Of a DNA stretch of 64,000 nucleotides, positions 47,611-56,319 are shown in pieces. Under the pieces are notes generated by a model. It saw only the letters and a program-made list of their open reading frames with translations, was not told where the DNA came from and searched no databases. Location: assembly GCF_011758655.1 (NCBI RefSeq), contig NZ_JAAMPA010000001.1:2418001-2482000 (forward strand), given 5' to 3'. Origin of the DNA: Modestobacter marinus (GTDB lineage Bacteria; Actinomycetota; Actinomycetes; Mycobacteriales; Geodermatophilaceae). Every line of letters begins with the position of its first letter. The stretch's first letter is position 1. Both the position numbers and the translations under genes were made by a program.

Positions 47611-48906
47611 GTGGACTGCTTCGAGGTGACCGGCGGGGCGTCCCTGCGTGGCCGCGTCCGGGTGACCGGTGCGAAGAACAGCGCGCTCAAGCTCATGGCG
47701 GCGGCCCTGCTCGCCCCGGGCCGGACGACGCTGGACGAGGTGCCCGACATCCTCGACGTCTCGATCATGAGCGAGGTGCTGCGGCGCCTGGGCTGTGGCG
47801 TGACCTTCGAGCGCTACCCGCTGGAGCCCGGTGGCAGCCCGAGCGGCGGCGGGCGGGTGCTGATCGACGTCCCGGAGCGCCCCTCCAGCGAGACCGACTA
47901 CGACCTGGTCCGCCGGATGCGTGCCTCGATCAGCGTGCTCGGCCCGCTGGTGGCCCGGCTGGGCACCGCCAAGGTCGCGCTGCCCGGGGGTGACGCCATC
48001 GGCTCCCGCGGGCTGGACATGCACGTCGCGGGCCTGGAGCGGCTCGGTGCCACCGTGGTCAACGAGCACGGCTTCCTGATCGCGACCGCCCCGAAGCTCG
48101 TCGGCACCTCGATCTGGCTGGACTTCCCCTCCGTGGGGGCGACCGAGAACCTCGTGATGGCCGCCGCGCTGGCCCAGGGGACGACGATCGTGGACAACGC
48201 CGCCCGCGAGCCGGAGATCGTCGACCTGTGCCGGATGCTGGTCGCGATGGGCGCCGAGATCGAGGGCGCCGGCACCTCCACCATCACCGTGGAGGGCGTC
48301 CGGGAGCTGCACCCGGTGGCCTACTCGACCGTCCCGGACCGCATCGTCGCGGGCACCTGGGCGATCGGCGCGGTCATGACGCGGGGCGACCTGGTGATCG
48401 AGCGGGCGGTGGCCGAGCACCTGAGCGTGCCGCTGGAGAAGCTGGTCAACGCGGGCGCGACCGTGGAGTCCCGGGACGACGGCATCCGGGTGGCGATGAC
48501 CGACCGACCGCGGGGCATGGACGTCGTCACGCTGCCCTTCCCCGGCTTCCCGACCGACCTGCAGCCGATGGCCGTGGCGCTGGCCGCGGTCTCCAGCGGC
48601 ACCGCGCTGATCACCGAGAACGTCTTCGAGGGCCGGTTCATGTTCGTCAACGAGCTGGTCCGGCTCGGGGCCGACGTGCGGATCGACGGCCACCACGCCG
48701 TGGTGCGCGGTCGGGAGCGGCTCTCCAGCGCCCCGGTGCTGGCCACCGACATCCGCGCCGGGGCCGGCCTGGTGCTCGCGGGGCTCCTCACCGACGGCGT
48801 CACCGAGGTGCAGGACGTGCACCACGTCGACCGCGGCTACCCGGACTTCACCGAGCAGCTGCGCGGCGTGGGCGTCCAGATCGAGCGGACCCAGCGCCCC
48901 AGCTGA
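47611..48906 (+). CDS. murA: UDP-GlcNAc 1-carboxyvinyltransferase, Asp-type
   Basis: 431 residues. First step of peptidoglycan synthesis: phosphoenolpyruvate is added to UDP-GlcNAc. Lys22 in [10 protein letters not shown] binds substrate. The usual catalytic cysteine is replaced by Asp128 ([16 protein letters not shown]), the natural change in M. tuberculosis that makes MurA insensitive to fosfomycin. GTG start 7 bases after TAGGCT. Position matches Rv1315. Confidence 0.95.
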   Translation: MDCFEVTGGASLRGRVRVTGAKNSALKLMAAALLAPGRTTLDEVPDILDVSIMSEVLRRLGCGVTFERYPLEPGGSPSGGGRVLIDVPERPSSETDYDLVRRMRASISVLGPLVARLGTAKVALPGGDAIGSRGLDMHVAGLERLGATVVNEHGFLIATAPKLVGTSIWLDFPSVGATENLVMAAALAQGTTIVDNAAREPEIVDLCRMLVAMGAEIEGAGTSTITVEGVRELHPVAYSTVPDRIVAGTWAIGAVMTRGDLVIERAVAEHLSVPLEKLVNAGATVESRDDGIRVAMTDRPRGMDVVTLPFPGFPTDLQPMAVALAAVSSGTALITENVFEGRFMFVNELVRLGADVRIDGHHAVVRGRERLSSAPVLATDIRAGAGLVLAGLLTDGVTEVQDVHHVDRGYPDFTEQLRGVGVQIERTQRPS

Positions 48907-48933
48907 CCCAGCCCGGAGGCGCGGGGTCCTCCC

Positions 48934-49254
48934 TCAGCGCCCGCCGAAGGAGAGGGCGAGCGCGCGGGCGCGGTCGAGGTCCTCGGGGAAGACCAGGACG
49001 TCGGCCCGGTGCGCGGCCGGCTCGCGGATCGTGGACCGGATGCCGGCGTCGCTGAGCACCGCCCGCAGGGCCAGCGCCGACTCCCGGCGGGTGAGCGTGG
49101 CCACCGGGGTGAGCAGCTCCTCGCGCCGGACCGGCTTGGCCGACGAGGAGCCCGAGGCGAAGGCCCAGCGCAGGAAGAGCGCGATCAGCACGAGCATCAG
49201 GACGGCGATGGCGGGGCCCACGGCGTAGTGCAGGCTCCCTGCGTCGATCGGCAC
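48934..49254 (-). CDS. DUF2007 family small membrane protein
   Basis: 106 residues. One membrane helix (~13-34) and a C-terminal alpha/beta domain (LTPVATLTRRESALALRAVLSDAGI, then ADVLVFPEDLDRARAL) of the DUF2007 putative signal-transducing family. GTG at 49254 has GGGAGG five bases upstream; longer in-frame starts lack one. It converges on murA. Function unknown. Confidence 0.7.
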   Translation of the reverse strand: MPIDAGSLHYAVGPAIAVLMLVLIALFLRWAFASGSSSAKPVRREELLTPVATLTRRESALALRAVLSDAGIRSTIREPAAHRADVLVFPEDLDRARALALSFGGR

Positions 49255-49353
49255 GCTGACCTCCCTGCGGCGCGGGCGGCCGGCCGGCCGCGAGCCCGGG
49301 GCCGAGTGTGCCACCGCCGGGGGACGACCGTGGCTACTCGTGAGTAACCGCCC

Positions 49354-49359
49354 TACACT
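49354..49359 (+). promoter_or_regulatory. Candidate -10 box of ecm
   Basis: TACACT, eight bases before the ATG at 49368; near-leaderless. Confidence 0.5.
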
Positions 49360-49367
49360 CCGCGGGC

Positions 49368-51389
49368 ATGCCGTTCCCTTCAGCGCCGAAGGACCGCGAC
49401 CGTCCCTGGGTCATGCGCACCTATGCCGGCCACTCCTCACCGGGGGAGTCCAACGCCCTCTACCGCCGGAACCTCGCCAAGGGGCAGACCGGGTTGTCGG
49501 TCGCCTTCGACCTCCCCACCCAGACCGGCTACGACCCCGACGACGAGCTCGCCGTCGGTGAGGTGGGCAAGGTCGGGGTGCCGGTCGCGCACCTCGGCGA
49601 CATGCGGGCGCTGTTCGACGGCATCCCGCTGGACGAGATGAACACGTCGATGACGATCAACGCGACGGCGATGTGGCAGCTGGCGCTCTACCAGGTGGTC
49701 GCGGAGGAGCAGGGCCACGACGTCGCCCAGCTGGCCGGGACGACGCAGAACGACATCATCAAGGAGTACCTGTCGCGGGGGACCTACGTCTTCCCGCCGG
49801 CGCAGAGCATGCGGCTGATCACCGACATGGTCGCCTACACGGTGACGGCGATGCCGCGGTGGAACCCGATCAACATCTGCAGCTACCACCTGCAGGAGGC
49901 CGGGGCGACGCCGGTGCAGGAGATCGCCTACGCGATGAGCACGGCGATCGCCGTGCTGGACTCGGTGCGCGACTCCGGGCAGGTGCCGCCCGAGCGCTTC
50001 GGCGACGTCGTCGCCCGGATCTCCTTCTTCGTCAACGCCGGGGTCCGCTTCGTCGAGGAGATGTGCAAGATGCGCGCCTTCGGCCAGCTCTGGGACGAGC
50101 TGACCGCCGAGCGCTACGGCGTCACCGACCCGAAGCAGCGGCGCTTCCGCTACGGGGTGCAGGTCAACTCGCTGGGGCTGACCGAGGCGCAGCCGGAGAA
50201 CAACGTCCAGCGGATCGTGCTGGAGATGCTCGCGGTCACGCTGTCCCGGGACGCCCGGGCGCGGGCGGTGCAGCTGCCGGCCTGGAACGAGGCGCTCGGC
50301 CTGCCCCGGCCGTGGGACCAGCAGTGGTCGCTGCGGCTGCAGCAGGTGCTCGCGTTCGAGACCGACCTGCTGGAGTACGAGGACCTGTTCACCGGCTCGG
50401 TGGTGGTCGAGCGGAAGGTCGCCGAGCTGGTCGAGGGTGCCCGGGCGGAGATCGCCCGGGTGCAGGAGCTGGGCGGCGCGGTCGCCGCGGTCGAGTCCGG
50501 CCACATGAAGAGCGAGCTGGTGGCCTCGCTGGCCCAGCGCCGCCGCCGGATGGAGAGCGGCGAGGACGTCGTCGTCGGCGTCAACCGGTACACCACCAGC
50601 GAGCCCAACCCGCTGCTGGCCGACCTGGAGACGGCGATCCAGACCGTCGACCCGGCGGTCGAGGCGGCGGCGCAGGCCGCGGTGCGGCGGTGGCGCGGGG
50701 AGCGGGACCCCGGGCCGGTGGCCGAGGCGCTCGCCGAGCTGCGGGCGGCCGCGGGCACCGACGCGAACCTGATGGCGGCCACGCTGCGCTGCGCCCGGGC
50801 CGGGGTGACGACGGGGGAGTGGGCCGGCGCCCTGCGCGCGGTGTTCGGGGAGTACCGGGCCCCCACCGGCGTCGGGGCGGCCGCCGCCGGAGCAGCCGAC
50901 AGCGCCCTGGCCGAGGTGCGGGAGGCGGTCCGCCGCACCGGGGCCGAGCTGGGTGGCCGGCTGCGCTTCCTGGTCGGCAAGCCGGGGCTGGACGGGCACT
51001 CCAACGGCGCCGAGCAGATCGCCGTGCGGGCCCGGGACGCCGGCTTCGAGGTGGTCTACCAGGGGATCCGGCTCACCCCGGCGCAGATCGTCTCCGCTGC
51101 CGTCGAGGAGGACGTGCACGTGGTCGGCCTGTCGGTGCTGTCGGGCTCGCACCTGCAGGTGGTGCCGGCCGTGCTGGACGGCCTGCGGGCGGCCGGCCTG
51201 GACGACGTCCCCGTGGTGGTCGGCGGGATCGTCCCGGACGGCGACGCCCGGCGGCTGCGGGAGCTGGGGGTGGCCCGGGTCTTCACGCCGAAGGACTTCG
51301 GGATCACCGACATCATGGCCGAGGTCGTCGCCGTCGTCCGCGAGGCGAACGGGCTCCCGGCTGACGTCCCGGCGCCGGTGCCCGTCTGA
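49368..51389 (+). CDS. ecm: Ethylmalonyl-CoA mutase (MeaA)
   Basis: 673 residues. Adenosylcobalamin-dependent mutase that converts (2R)-ethylmalonyl-CoA to (2S)-methylsuccinyl-CoA in the ethylmalonyl-CoA pathway. Residues ~1-515 form the TIM barrel (FDLPTQTGYDPD, MNTSMTINATAMW, TTQNDIIKEYLSRGTYVFPP); residues ~535-660 are the B12 domain with GLDGHSNGAEQIA, where His544 is the lower cobalt ligand. The DGHSNG form, the single polypeptide of ~670 residues and the N-terminal KDRDRPWVMRTYAGHS follow the MeaA/Ecm branch rather than methylmalonyl-CoA mutase (DGHDRG). No ccr gene is in the window. Confidence 0.9.
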   Translation: MPFPSAPKDRDRPWVMRTYAGHSSPGESNALYRRNLAKGQTGLSVAFDLPTQTGYDPDDELAVGEVGKVGVPVAHLGDMRALFDGIPLDEMNTSMTINATAMWQLALYQVVAEEQGHDVAQLAGTTQNDIIKEYLSRGTYVFPPAQSMRLITDMVAYTVTAMPRWNPINICSYHLQEAGATPVQEIAYAMSTAIAVLDSVRDSGQVPPERFGDVVARISFFVNAGVRFVEEMCKMRAFGQLWDELTAERYGVTDPKQRRFRYGVQVNSLGLTEAQPENNVQRIVLEMLAVTLSRDARARAVQLPAWNEALGLPRPWDQQWSLRLQQVLAFETDLLEYEDLFTGSVVVERKVAELVEGARAEIARVQELGGAVAAVESGHMKSELVASLAQRRRRMESGEDVVVGVNRYTTSEPNPLLADLETAIQTVDPAVEAAAQAAVRRWRGERDPGPVAEALAELRAAAGTDANLMAATLRCARAGVTTGEWAGALRAVFGEYRAPTGVGAAAAGAADSALAEVREAVRRTGAELGGRLRFLVGKPGLDGHSNGAEQIAVRARDAGFEVVYQGIRLTPAQIVSAAVEEDVHVVGLSVLSGSHLQVVPAVLDGLRAAGLDDVPVVVGGIVPDGDARRLRELGVARVFTPKDFGITDIMAEVVAVVREANGLPADVPAPVPV

Positions 51390-51413
51390 GGGAGGACGTC
51401 GGCCGATGAGCTG

Positions 51414-51442
51414 TTGACAGTCGATCGACAGCGAGCGAATCT
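51414..51442 (+). promoter_or_regulatory. Promoter of the DUF2975-regulator pair
   Basis: TTGACA (51414-51419), 17 bases, GAATCT (51437-51442), then six bases to the ATG: a consensus housekeeping promoter with a leaderless start. A 10-bp palindrome GTCGATCGAC (51420-51429) fills the spacer and is a candidate operator for the downstream regulator. Confidence 0.6.
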
Positions 51443-51448
51443 CGATCC

Positions 51449-51943
51449 ATGCCGCATGCTCATCCGCTGGTGCTCCCGATCCGTTTCCTGCTCGCGCTGG
51501 TGTTCGCCGCCCTCGTCGCCGCGCAGGTCTGGGCAGTGCCGGGGATGCTGCCGGAGCTGGCCGACCCGTCGCTGGAGCAGTCGCTCGTGCGTGAGGCGAT
51601 GCTCTGGGCCGCGGTGTTGGGCCTGGCGTGCGTCCAGGTCGTCGTCGTCTGCACCTGGAAGCTGCTGACCATGGTCCGCACCGACTGCATCTTCAGCGCG
51701 AGCTCGCTGCCGTGGGTCAACGCGATCCTGGCGGCGCTGGCCGTCGGCTGGCTCATGCTGCTGGGGACCTTCGTCAGCTCGTACTACTTCATCGTCGACG
51801 AGGTCAGCGACGACCCGGGGCCGCCGGTCCTCCTGCTGGTGCTGCTGCTGATCGGGGCGGTCGTGGGGCTGCTGATGGTGGTCATGCGCGCGCTGCTGCA
51901 GCAGGCCACCTCGCTGCGCACCGACATGGAAGCGGTCATCTGA
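51449..51943 (+). CDS. DUF2975 membrane protein
   Basis: 164 residues with four membrane segments (~10-30, ~50-68, ~88-110, ~125-147). DUF2975 proteins are usually encoded just before a small Cro/CI-type regulator, as here (TGATG overlap). The function is unknown; the pair may form a membrane-linked regulatory unit. Confidence 0.82.
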   Translation: MPHAHPLVLPIRFLLALVFAALVAAQVWAVPGMLPELADPSLEQSLVREAMLWAAVLGLACVQVVVVCTWKLLTMVRTDCIFSASSLPWVNAILAALAVGWLMLLGTFVSSYYFIVDEVSDDPGPPVLLLVLLLIGAVVGLLMVVMRALLQQATSLRTDMEAVI

Positions 51944-52188
51944 TGCCGATCGTCGTGCGCATCGACGTGGAGCTGGCCAAGCGGAAGATGGGCGTCGGGG
52001 AGTTCGCCGAACGGGTCGGGCTCACCCCGGCCAACGTGGCGGTGCTGAAGAACGGCCGGGCCAAGGCCGTCCGCTTCAGCACCCTGGAGGCGATGTGCCG
52101 GGTGCTGGACTGCCAGCCCGGCGACCTCCTCGAGTGGGTCGAGGACGACCACGCCGAGCCGCGCCCCGCGGAGGCGGCCCACCACTGA
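51943..52188 (+). CDS. Cro/CI (XRE)-family small regulator
   Basis: 81 residues. A single helix-turn-helix domain: MGVGEFAERVGLTPANVAVLKNG with RFSTLEAMCRVLDCQPGDLLEW, the YozG-like short form. Coupled to DUF2975 by a one-base overlap. It may act on the palindrome in the upstream promoter. Acidic His-rich tail. Confidence 0.88.
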   Translation: MPIVVRIDVELAKRKMGVGEFAERVGLTPANVAVLKNGRAKAVRFSTLEAMCRVLDCQPGDLLEWVEDDHAEPRPAEAAHH

Positions 52189-52212
52189 CCGGCCGCCGGC
52201 CCGGTGCCGCGG

Positions 52213-53244
52213 TCAGTCGAGCCGGACGACGACGCCCTCGGTGGCGCTGCGCCGGGCGGCGTCGAGCACGGTGAGCGAGGCGACGGCGTCCCGGGGGTCG
52301 ACCGGGACCAGCCCCTGACCGCGGACCGCGGCGGCGAACGCCGGGTAGAAGGTGTCCCAGGCGCCGGGCAGGGTGGGGACCCGGTCCTCGTGGTCGCCCC
52401 GCCGGACCCGCCCCCAGCGCTCCTCCGGTTCCGCACCCCAGTCCGGGCCGCGGGTGGCCGGGGTCTCGCCGGCGACGAGTGCCTCCTCCTGGCCGTCCAT
52501 CGGCCCGCCGACGACGTAGCTGCCGGCCGTGCCGGTGACCCGGAAGCGGTCGCCCGGTGCGCCCTCGCTCCAGCTGCCGGCCAGGTGCGAGCGGGCGCCG
52601 CCGGCGTGCGTGAGGGCGACGAAGACGTCGTCGTCCAGCCCGTTCGCCCGCACCCGCCACTCGGCGTAGACCGACGTCACCGGGCCGAGGAGCACCAGTG
52701 CCTGGTCGACCAGGTGGCTGCCGAAGTCCAGCAGCGTGCCCCCGCCGGACGGTGCCGGGCCGGGGTCGGGGGTGAACCGCTCGAACCGGGACTCCAGCCG
52801 GGTGATCCGGCCCAGCGTGCCCGCCTCGGCCAGGGCCTGGACGGTGCGGAAGTCGGAGTCCCAGCGGCGGTTCTGGTAGGGCGCCAGCGGCAGGCTGAGC
52901 CGCTCGGCCCGCTCGACGCTGGACCGCGCGGCCGGCGCGTCCAGGGCGAACGGCTTGTCGCAGACCACGGCGAGGCCGAGGTCGAGCGCCTGGTCGGTGA
53001 GCGCGGTGTGGGTGTCGGCGGGGGTCGAGATCGCCACCGCCTCGACGCCGGCCGCGGCCAGCTCGGCCAGCGACCCGACGGCGGTCGCACCCGGGTGCTC
53101 CCGGCTGAGCAGTGCGCGGCGCTCGGTCGAGGAGGTGGCGACGGCGATGAGGTCGCACTCCCTCGCGGCGGCCAGCAGCGGGGCGTGGAAGTACCGGCCA
53201 CCGAAGCCGTACCCCACCAGTCCGAACCGAACGGGCTCCACCAC
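52213..53244 (-). CDS. Gfo/Idh/MocA family oxidoreductase
   Basis: 343 residues. N-terminal Rossmann fold (FGLVGYGFGGRYFHAPLL), the motif EKP-like CDKPFAL with the catalytic lysine, and QNRRWDSDF, as in YdgJ-like NAD(P)-dependent sugar or inositol dehydrogenases. Substrate unknown. GGGGAG stands five bases before GTG at 53244; the upstream ATG (53280) has AGGAG directly adjacent, too close to serve. Confidence 0.85.
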   Translation of the reverse strand: MVEPVRFGLVGYGFGGRYFHAPLLAAARECDLIAVATSSTERRALLSREHPGATAVGSLAELAAAGVEAVAISTPADTHTALTDQALDLGLAVVCDKPFALDAPAARSSVERAERLSLPLAPYQNRRWDSDFRTVQALAEAGTLGRITRLESRFERFTPDPGPAPSGGGTLLDFGSHLVDQALVLLGPVTSVYAEWRVRANGLDDDVFVALTHAGGARSHLAGSWSEGAPGDRFRVTGTAGSYVVGGPMDGQEEALVAGETPATRGPDWGAEPEERWGRVRRGDHEDRVPTLPGAWDTFYPAFAAAVRGQGLVPVDPRDAVASLTVLDAARRSATEGVVVRLD

Positions 53245-53343
53245 GGTGCTCCCCACCTCGACGACGCGTGACCGGATCATCTCCTGTCCGCCGTCGGGGG
53301 CACCGGGCGGCACCGGGCGCCGCGGTGCAGGGAGGGCCGGGCC

Positions 53344-54543
53344 TCAGAGCAGGGGAGCCGGGTGGCCGAACAGGTACCCCTGTCCCCGGGCCACGCCCAG
53401 CGCCCGCAGCGTCCGGACCTCGGCGGGGTCCTCGATCCCCTCGGCCACCAGCCGGGCACCCGTCGCCCCGGCGAAGCTGACCATCGCGGTGACCATCGCC
53501 TGCTTGGCCGGGTCGGTGTGGACGCCGGCGACGAGCGCGAGGTCCAGCTTGATCACGTCCGGGCGCAGCCGCAGCACGTGCCGGAAGCTGGCGTACCCGG
53601 CACCGGCGTCGTCGACGGTCAGCCCGATGCCGGCCTCGCGGAGGGAGGTCAGGGCGGCTTCCAGGGCGTCGTAGTCGTCCACCGGGCTGTGCTCGGTGAC
53701 CTCGACCGCGACGTCCAGGTGCCGGTGGTCCAGCAGCAGGTCGGTGACCGTCCGCGACAGCAGTGCCGCCGGGGAGAGGTTGATCCCCAGTGGGCGCCCC
53801 GCGGGGAGCCGGGGGGCCACCGCCAGGGCGGCCCGCGCGGCCAGCTCCTCCAGCTGCACCCCCAGCCCCGCGGCCGCGGCGGCGCTGAAGAGCCGTTCCG
53901 GTCCGTCGGCGACGCCGGGGAACCGGGCGAGCGCCTCGTAGGCCACGACCTCCTCGGTGGCCAGGTCGACGATCGGCTGGACGTGGGTGACGACCGCCCC
54001 CTCGCTGAGCACGTCGCGCACCCGGCCGGCGGGGTCGGCCGGCGGTGCGGGCAGCGGCTCGGCCAGCCGGTCGGCGATGAGGTCGGCCAGCAGCTCCAGG
54101 GTGCGGGCGGCCGCGCCGTCCAGGTGCGCGCCGTCGTCCCGGCTCACGCAGCACAGCATCCCGACCGGGCGGCCGTCCGGTGCCCGGACCGGGGCGCCGA
54201 CGTAGGACCCGATGCCCAGGTCGGCGGTGACCGCCAGCTCGCGGGTGTCCGGGTTCCGGCGGGCGCCGGTGACCACCGGGGGGAGCTGCCCGCTGAGCAC
54301 CCGGACGCAGAACGAGCCCTCCAGGGACGGCTGCATCCCCTCCCGGACGTGCATGGCGTCCAGCGCGCCGGTGGCGGCGCGGATGTGCTGGGTGCTCTCG
54401 GTGAACGTCGACATCCAGGCGACGTCCATGCCCAGCCGGGTGCGGGCCGCGTCGAGCACCCGGTGCAGCCAGGCGGGGGACAGCGCGACGGACGGCGGGG
54501 CCGGCGACGGCGGGGGCCCGTTCACCCCGGCAGTGTCACCCAC
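53344..54543 (-). CDS. GAF-EAL protein, probable c-di-GMP phosphodiesterase
   Basis: 399 residues. Residues ~15-165 form a GAF-like sensor (SFCVRVLSGQLPPVV, LGIGSYVGAPV, GMLCCVSR) and ~175-399 an EAL domain. The catalytic set is complete: YEALAR, INLSP, the glutamate in VTEHSP, TVDDAGAGYASF, KLDLAL, AEGIED and GQGYLFG. It should therefore hydrolyse c-di-GMP in the cytosol. DDAGAG replaces the usual DDFGTG but keeps both Asp. GTG at 54543 has GGAG seven bases upstream. No GGDEF enzyme is in the window. Confidence 0.85.
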   Translation of the reverse strand: MGDTAGVNGPPPSPAPPSVALSPAWLHRVLDAARTRLGMDVAWMSTFTESTQHIRAATGALDAMHVREGMQPSLEGSFCVRVLSGQLPPVVTGARRNPDTRELAVTADLGIGSYVGAPVRAPDGRPVGMLCCVSRDDGAHLDGAAARTLELLADLIADRLAEPLPAPPADPAGRVRDVLSEGAVVTHVQPIVDLATEEVVAYEALARFPGVADGPERLFSAAAAAGLGVQLEELAARAALAVAPRLPAGRPLGINLSPAALLSRTVTDLLLDHRHLDVAVEVTEHSPVDDYDALEAALTSLREAGIGLTVDDAGAGYASFRHVLRLRPDVIKLDLALVAGVHTDPAKQAMVTAMVSFAGATGARLVAEGIEDPAEVRTLRALGVARGQGYLFGHPAPLL

Positions 54544-54605
54544 GACGGGCTCCGGCGGAACCACCTCGTCCCGATACACCGGCGGGTCGCCCGCACCACC
54601 CCGGG

Positions 54606-55337
54606 TCAGGGCACCCGGGGCCCGAACCGGACGTCGACGCCGGGGGAGAAGAGCACGCTGTCCGGGGCCCCGCCCACCGTGGGCAGACCGGCCGCCGCGA
54701 CCAGGTCGTCCTCGAGGTGGAGCAGCTCCGCGGTGTGCAGCGGCCACTCCGGGTGCTCGTTCGGCCAGTAGGCCAGCCGGCCCCGGGTCTCCTGGTGCAG
54801 CCCCCAGCGGCTGGTGAGGAACCGGGGCAGCGGCCCGGGGTCGGCCAGCCGGTCACCCACCCGGACGGCGACGGTGCCGCCGGCGCCCCGGGGGCCGGGC
54901 CAGCGGCGGGCCGCCCGGTAGGTGATCCGGTCGCCGTCGCGGGTGGTGCTCATCCGGGACCACAGGTAGGGCAGCCGGGCGACCCAGCGGGCGGCCAGCA
55001 CCGGCAGCAGCCGGTCGGCCTCCAGCGACCGGAAGACCACGCCCCGCCGTCCCTGGTCGTCGACCGAGTACAGCCGCACGTTCGTCTCGGCGAAGGAGCC
55101 GAGCCAGGGCAGCCCCGGCGCCCCGAGCAGGCCGATCCGGCGCATCCGGAAGGGGATGAGGCCGACGTGCGTCACGCCGTCCAGCTCGTCGGGCCGGGTG
55201 CCGGCCGGCAGCAGCGGGGCCACCAGGGCCGGGTCGACGGCCCAGTGCAGGAAGGTGACGTCGCGCCAGCCCTGGGTGAAGACCGTGCGGCGCACCGGCC
55301 GGGGTGACGTGGGGCTGATGCTCTCGGCGGCGCTCAC
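54606..55337 (-). CDS. DUF2071 family protein
   Basis: 243 residues, YqjF/DUF2071 fold (acetoacetate decarboxylase-like): WRDVTFLHWAVDPALVAPLLPAGTRPD, VGLIPFRMR, GSFAETNVRLY. Family function is unknown. GTG at 55337 begins four bases after the DedA stop, so the two genes form a pair. Confidence 0.83.
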   Translation of the reverse strand: MSAAESISPTSPRPVRRTVFTQGWRDVTFLHWAVDPALVAPLLPAGTRPDELDGVTHVGLIPFRMRRIGLLGAPGLPWLGSFAETNVRLYSVDDQGRRGVVFRSLEADRLLPVLAARWVARLPYLWSRMSTTRDGDRITYRAARRWPGPRGAGGTVAVRVGDRLADPGPLPRFLTSRWGLHQETRGRLAYWPNEHPEWPLHTAELLHLEDDLVAAAGLPTVGGAPDSVLFSPGVDVRFGPRVP

Positions 55338-55341
55338 CCGG

Positions 55342-55992
55342 TCAGCCTGCCCCCACCTCGGCCCGAGCGCGCTCGGCCACCGCGTCGCCGGGGGTCCGGC
55401 GCCGTCCCAGCAGGGACCGCAGGCCCTCGCCGAGCGCGGCGAGTGCCAGGGCCAGGCCGAGGCCCAGCAGCAGGCCACGGAGCGGGTCCCGCTCGAAGGC
55501 CAGCCCGCCCACGTACCCGACGCCGGCCGACCAGCCGGCCCAGGTGAGGGCGGCCAGCGCGGCGAACGGGGTGAACCGGCGCAGCGGCCAGCCCACGGCC
55601 CCGGCGGTCAGCGTGACCGCCGTCCGCAGCCCCGGCACGTACCGGGCGGTGACCAGCAGGACGCCGCCGCGTGCGGCCAGCAGCCGGCCCGCCCGGTCCA
55701 GCGCCGCCCGGCGCCGGCTGCCCGGCCGCGCCCCGGCGTGCAGCCGGGGGCCGGCCCGCTGCCCGATCAGGTAGGAGGCGTGGTCGCCGGCGAAGGCGCC
55801 CAGTGCGGCCACCGCGACCACCCCCGCCAGGTCCGGCTGCCCGGTGGCGGCGAAGACCCCGGCGGTGATCACCACGCTCTCGCCGGGCACGACGGGCAGG
55901 AAGCCGTCGAGGGCGGCCAGCGAGAACAGCACCAGGTACACCCACGGCGAGGCCATCAGCTCCTGGACCCACCCGAGGACGGCGTCGGTCAC
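55342..55992 (-). CDS. DedA family membrane protein
   Basis: 216 residues, VTT/DedA fold: LDGFLPVVPGESVVITAG, ALGAFAGDHASYLIG, RYVPGLRTAVTLTAG and about five membrane segments. Members of the family flip undecaprenyl-phosphate or phospholipids across the membrane and affect envelope homeostasis. GGGGAG lies six bases before GTG at 55992. Confidence 0.88.
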   Translation of the reverse strand: MTDAVLGWVQELMASPWVYLVLFSLAALDGFLPVVPGESVVITAGVFAATGQPDLAGVVAVAALGAFAGDHASYLIGQRAGPRLHAGARPGSRRRAALDRAGRLLAARGGVLLVTARYVPGLRTAVTLTAGAVGWPLRRFTPFAALAALTWAGWSAGVGYVGGLAFERDPLRGLLLGLGLALALAALGEGLRSLLGRRRTPGDAVAERARAEVGAG

Positions 55993-56319
55993 GGTCGGCT
56001 CCCCGGGGACGGCATGCCCCGAGCCTGCTCGGCCGGCCCGCCGGGCACATCCACCTGGAGTCGTCACCGGCGTCCACCGGGAGGATGACGGGGCGGCGTC
56101 TTCCGGCGGGCCCGCCCCGGGTCGCGGGCCCGCGATCATGATCCGGCTCACCCCGCGGAATGACCGGCGGCGGTGTGCGCCTTCGCCTGCACGTGACCGA
56201 TCTCTGGGGGCTGACGCGGCGGCGCGTCGTCGACCACGGGCGGATGACCACCTCCCGCTAGGGGCGCGCACGGTCCCCGTCCCTCCACCACCCCCGCACC
56301 GCCCAGAGAGGCACTCCCC
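55993..56319. promoter_or_regulatory. Divergent region between DedA and symporter genes
   Basis: 327 bases with no convincing gene. CCGCGATCATGATCC contains the palindrome GATCATGATC (56131-56142 region). A possible ribosome site AGAGAGG stands before the symporter GTG. I cannot place promoters reliably. Confidence 0.4.
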
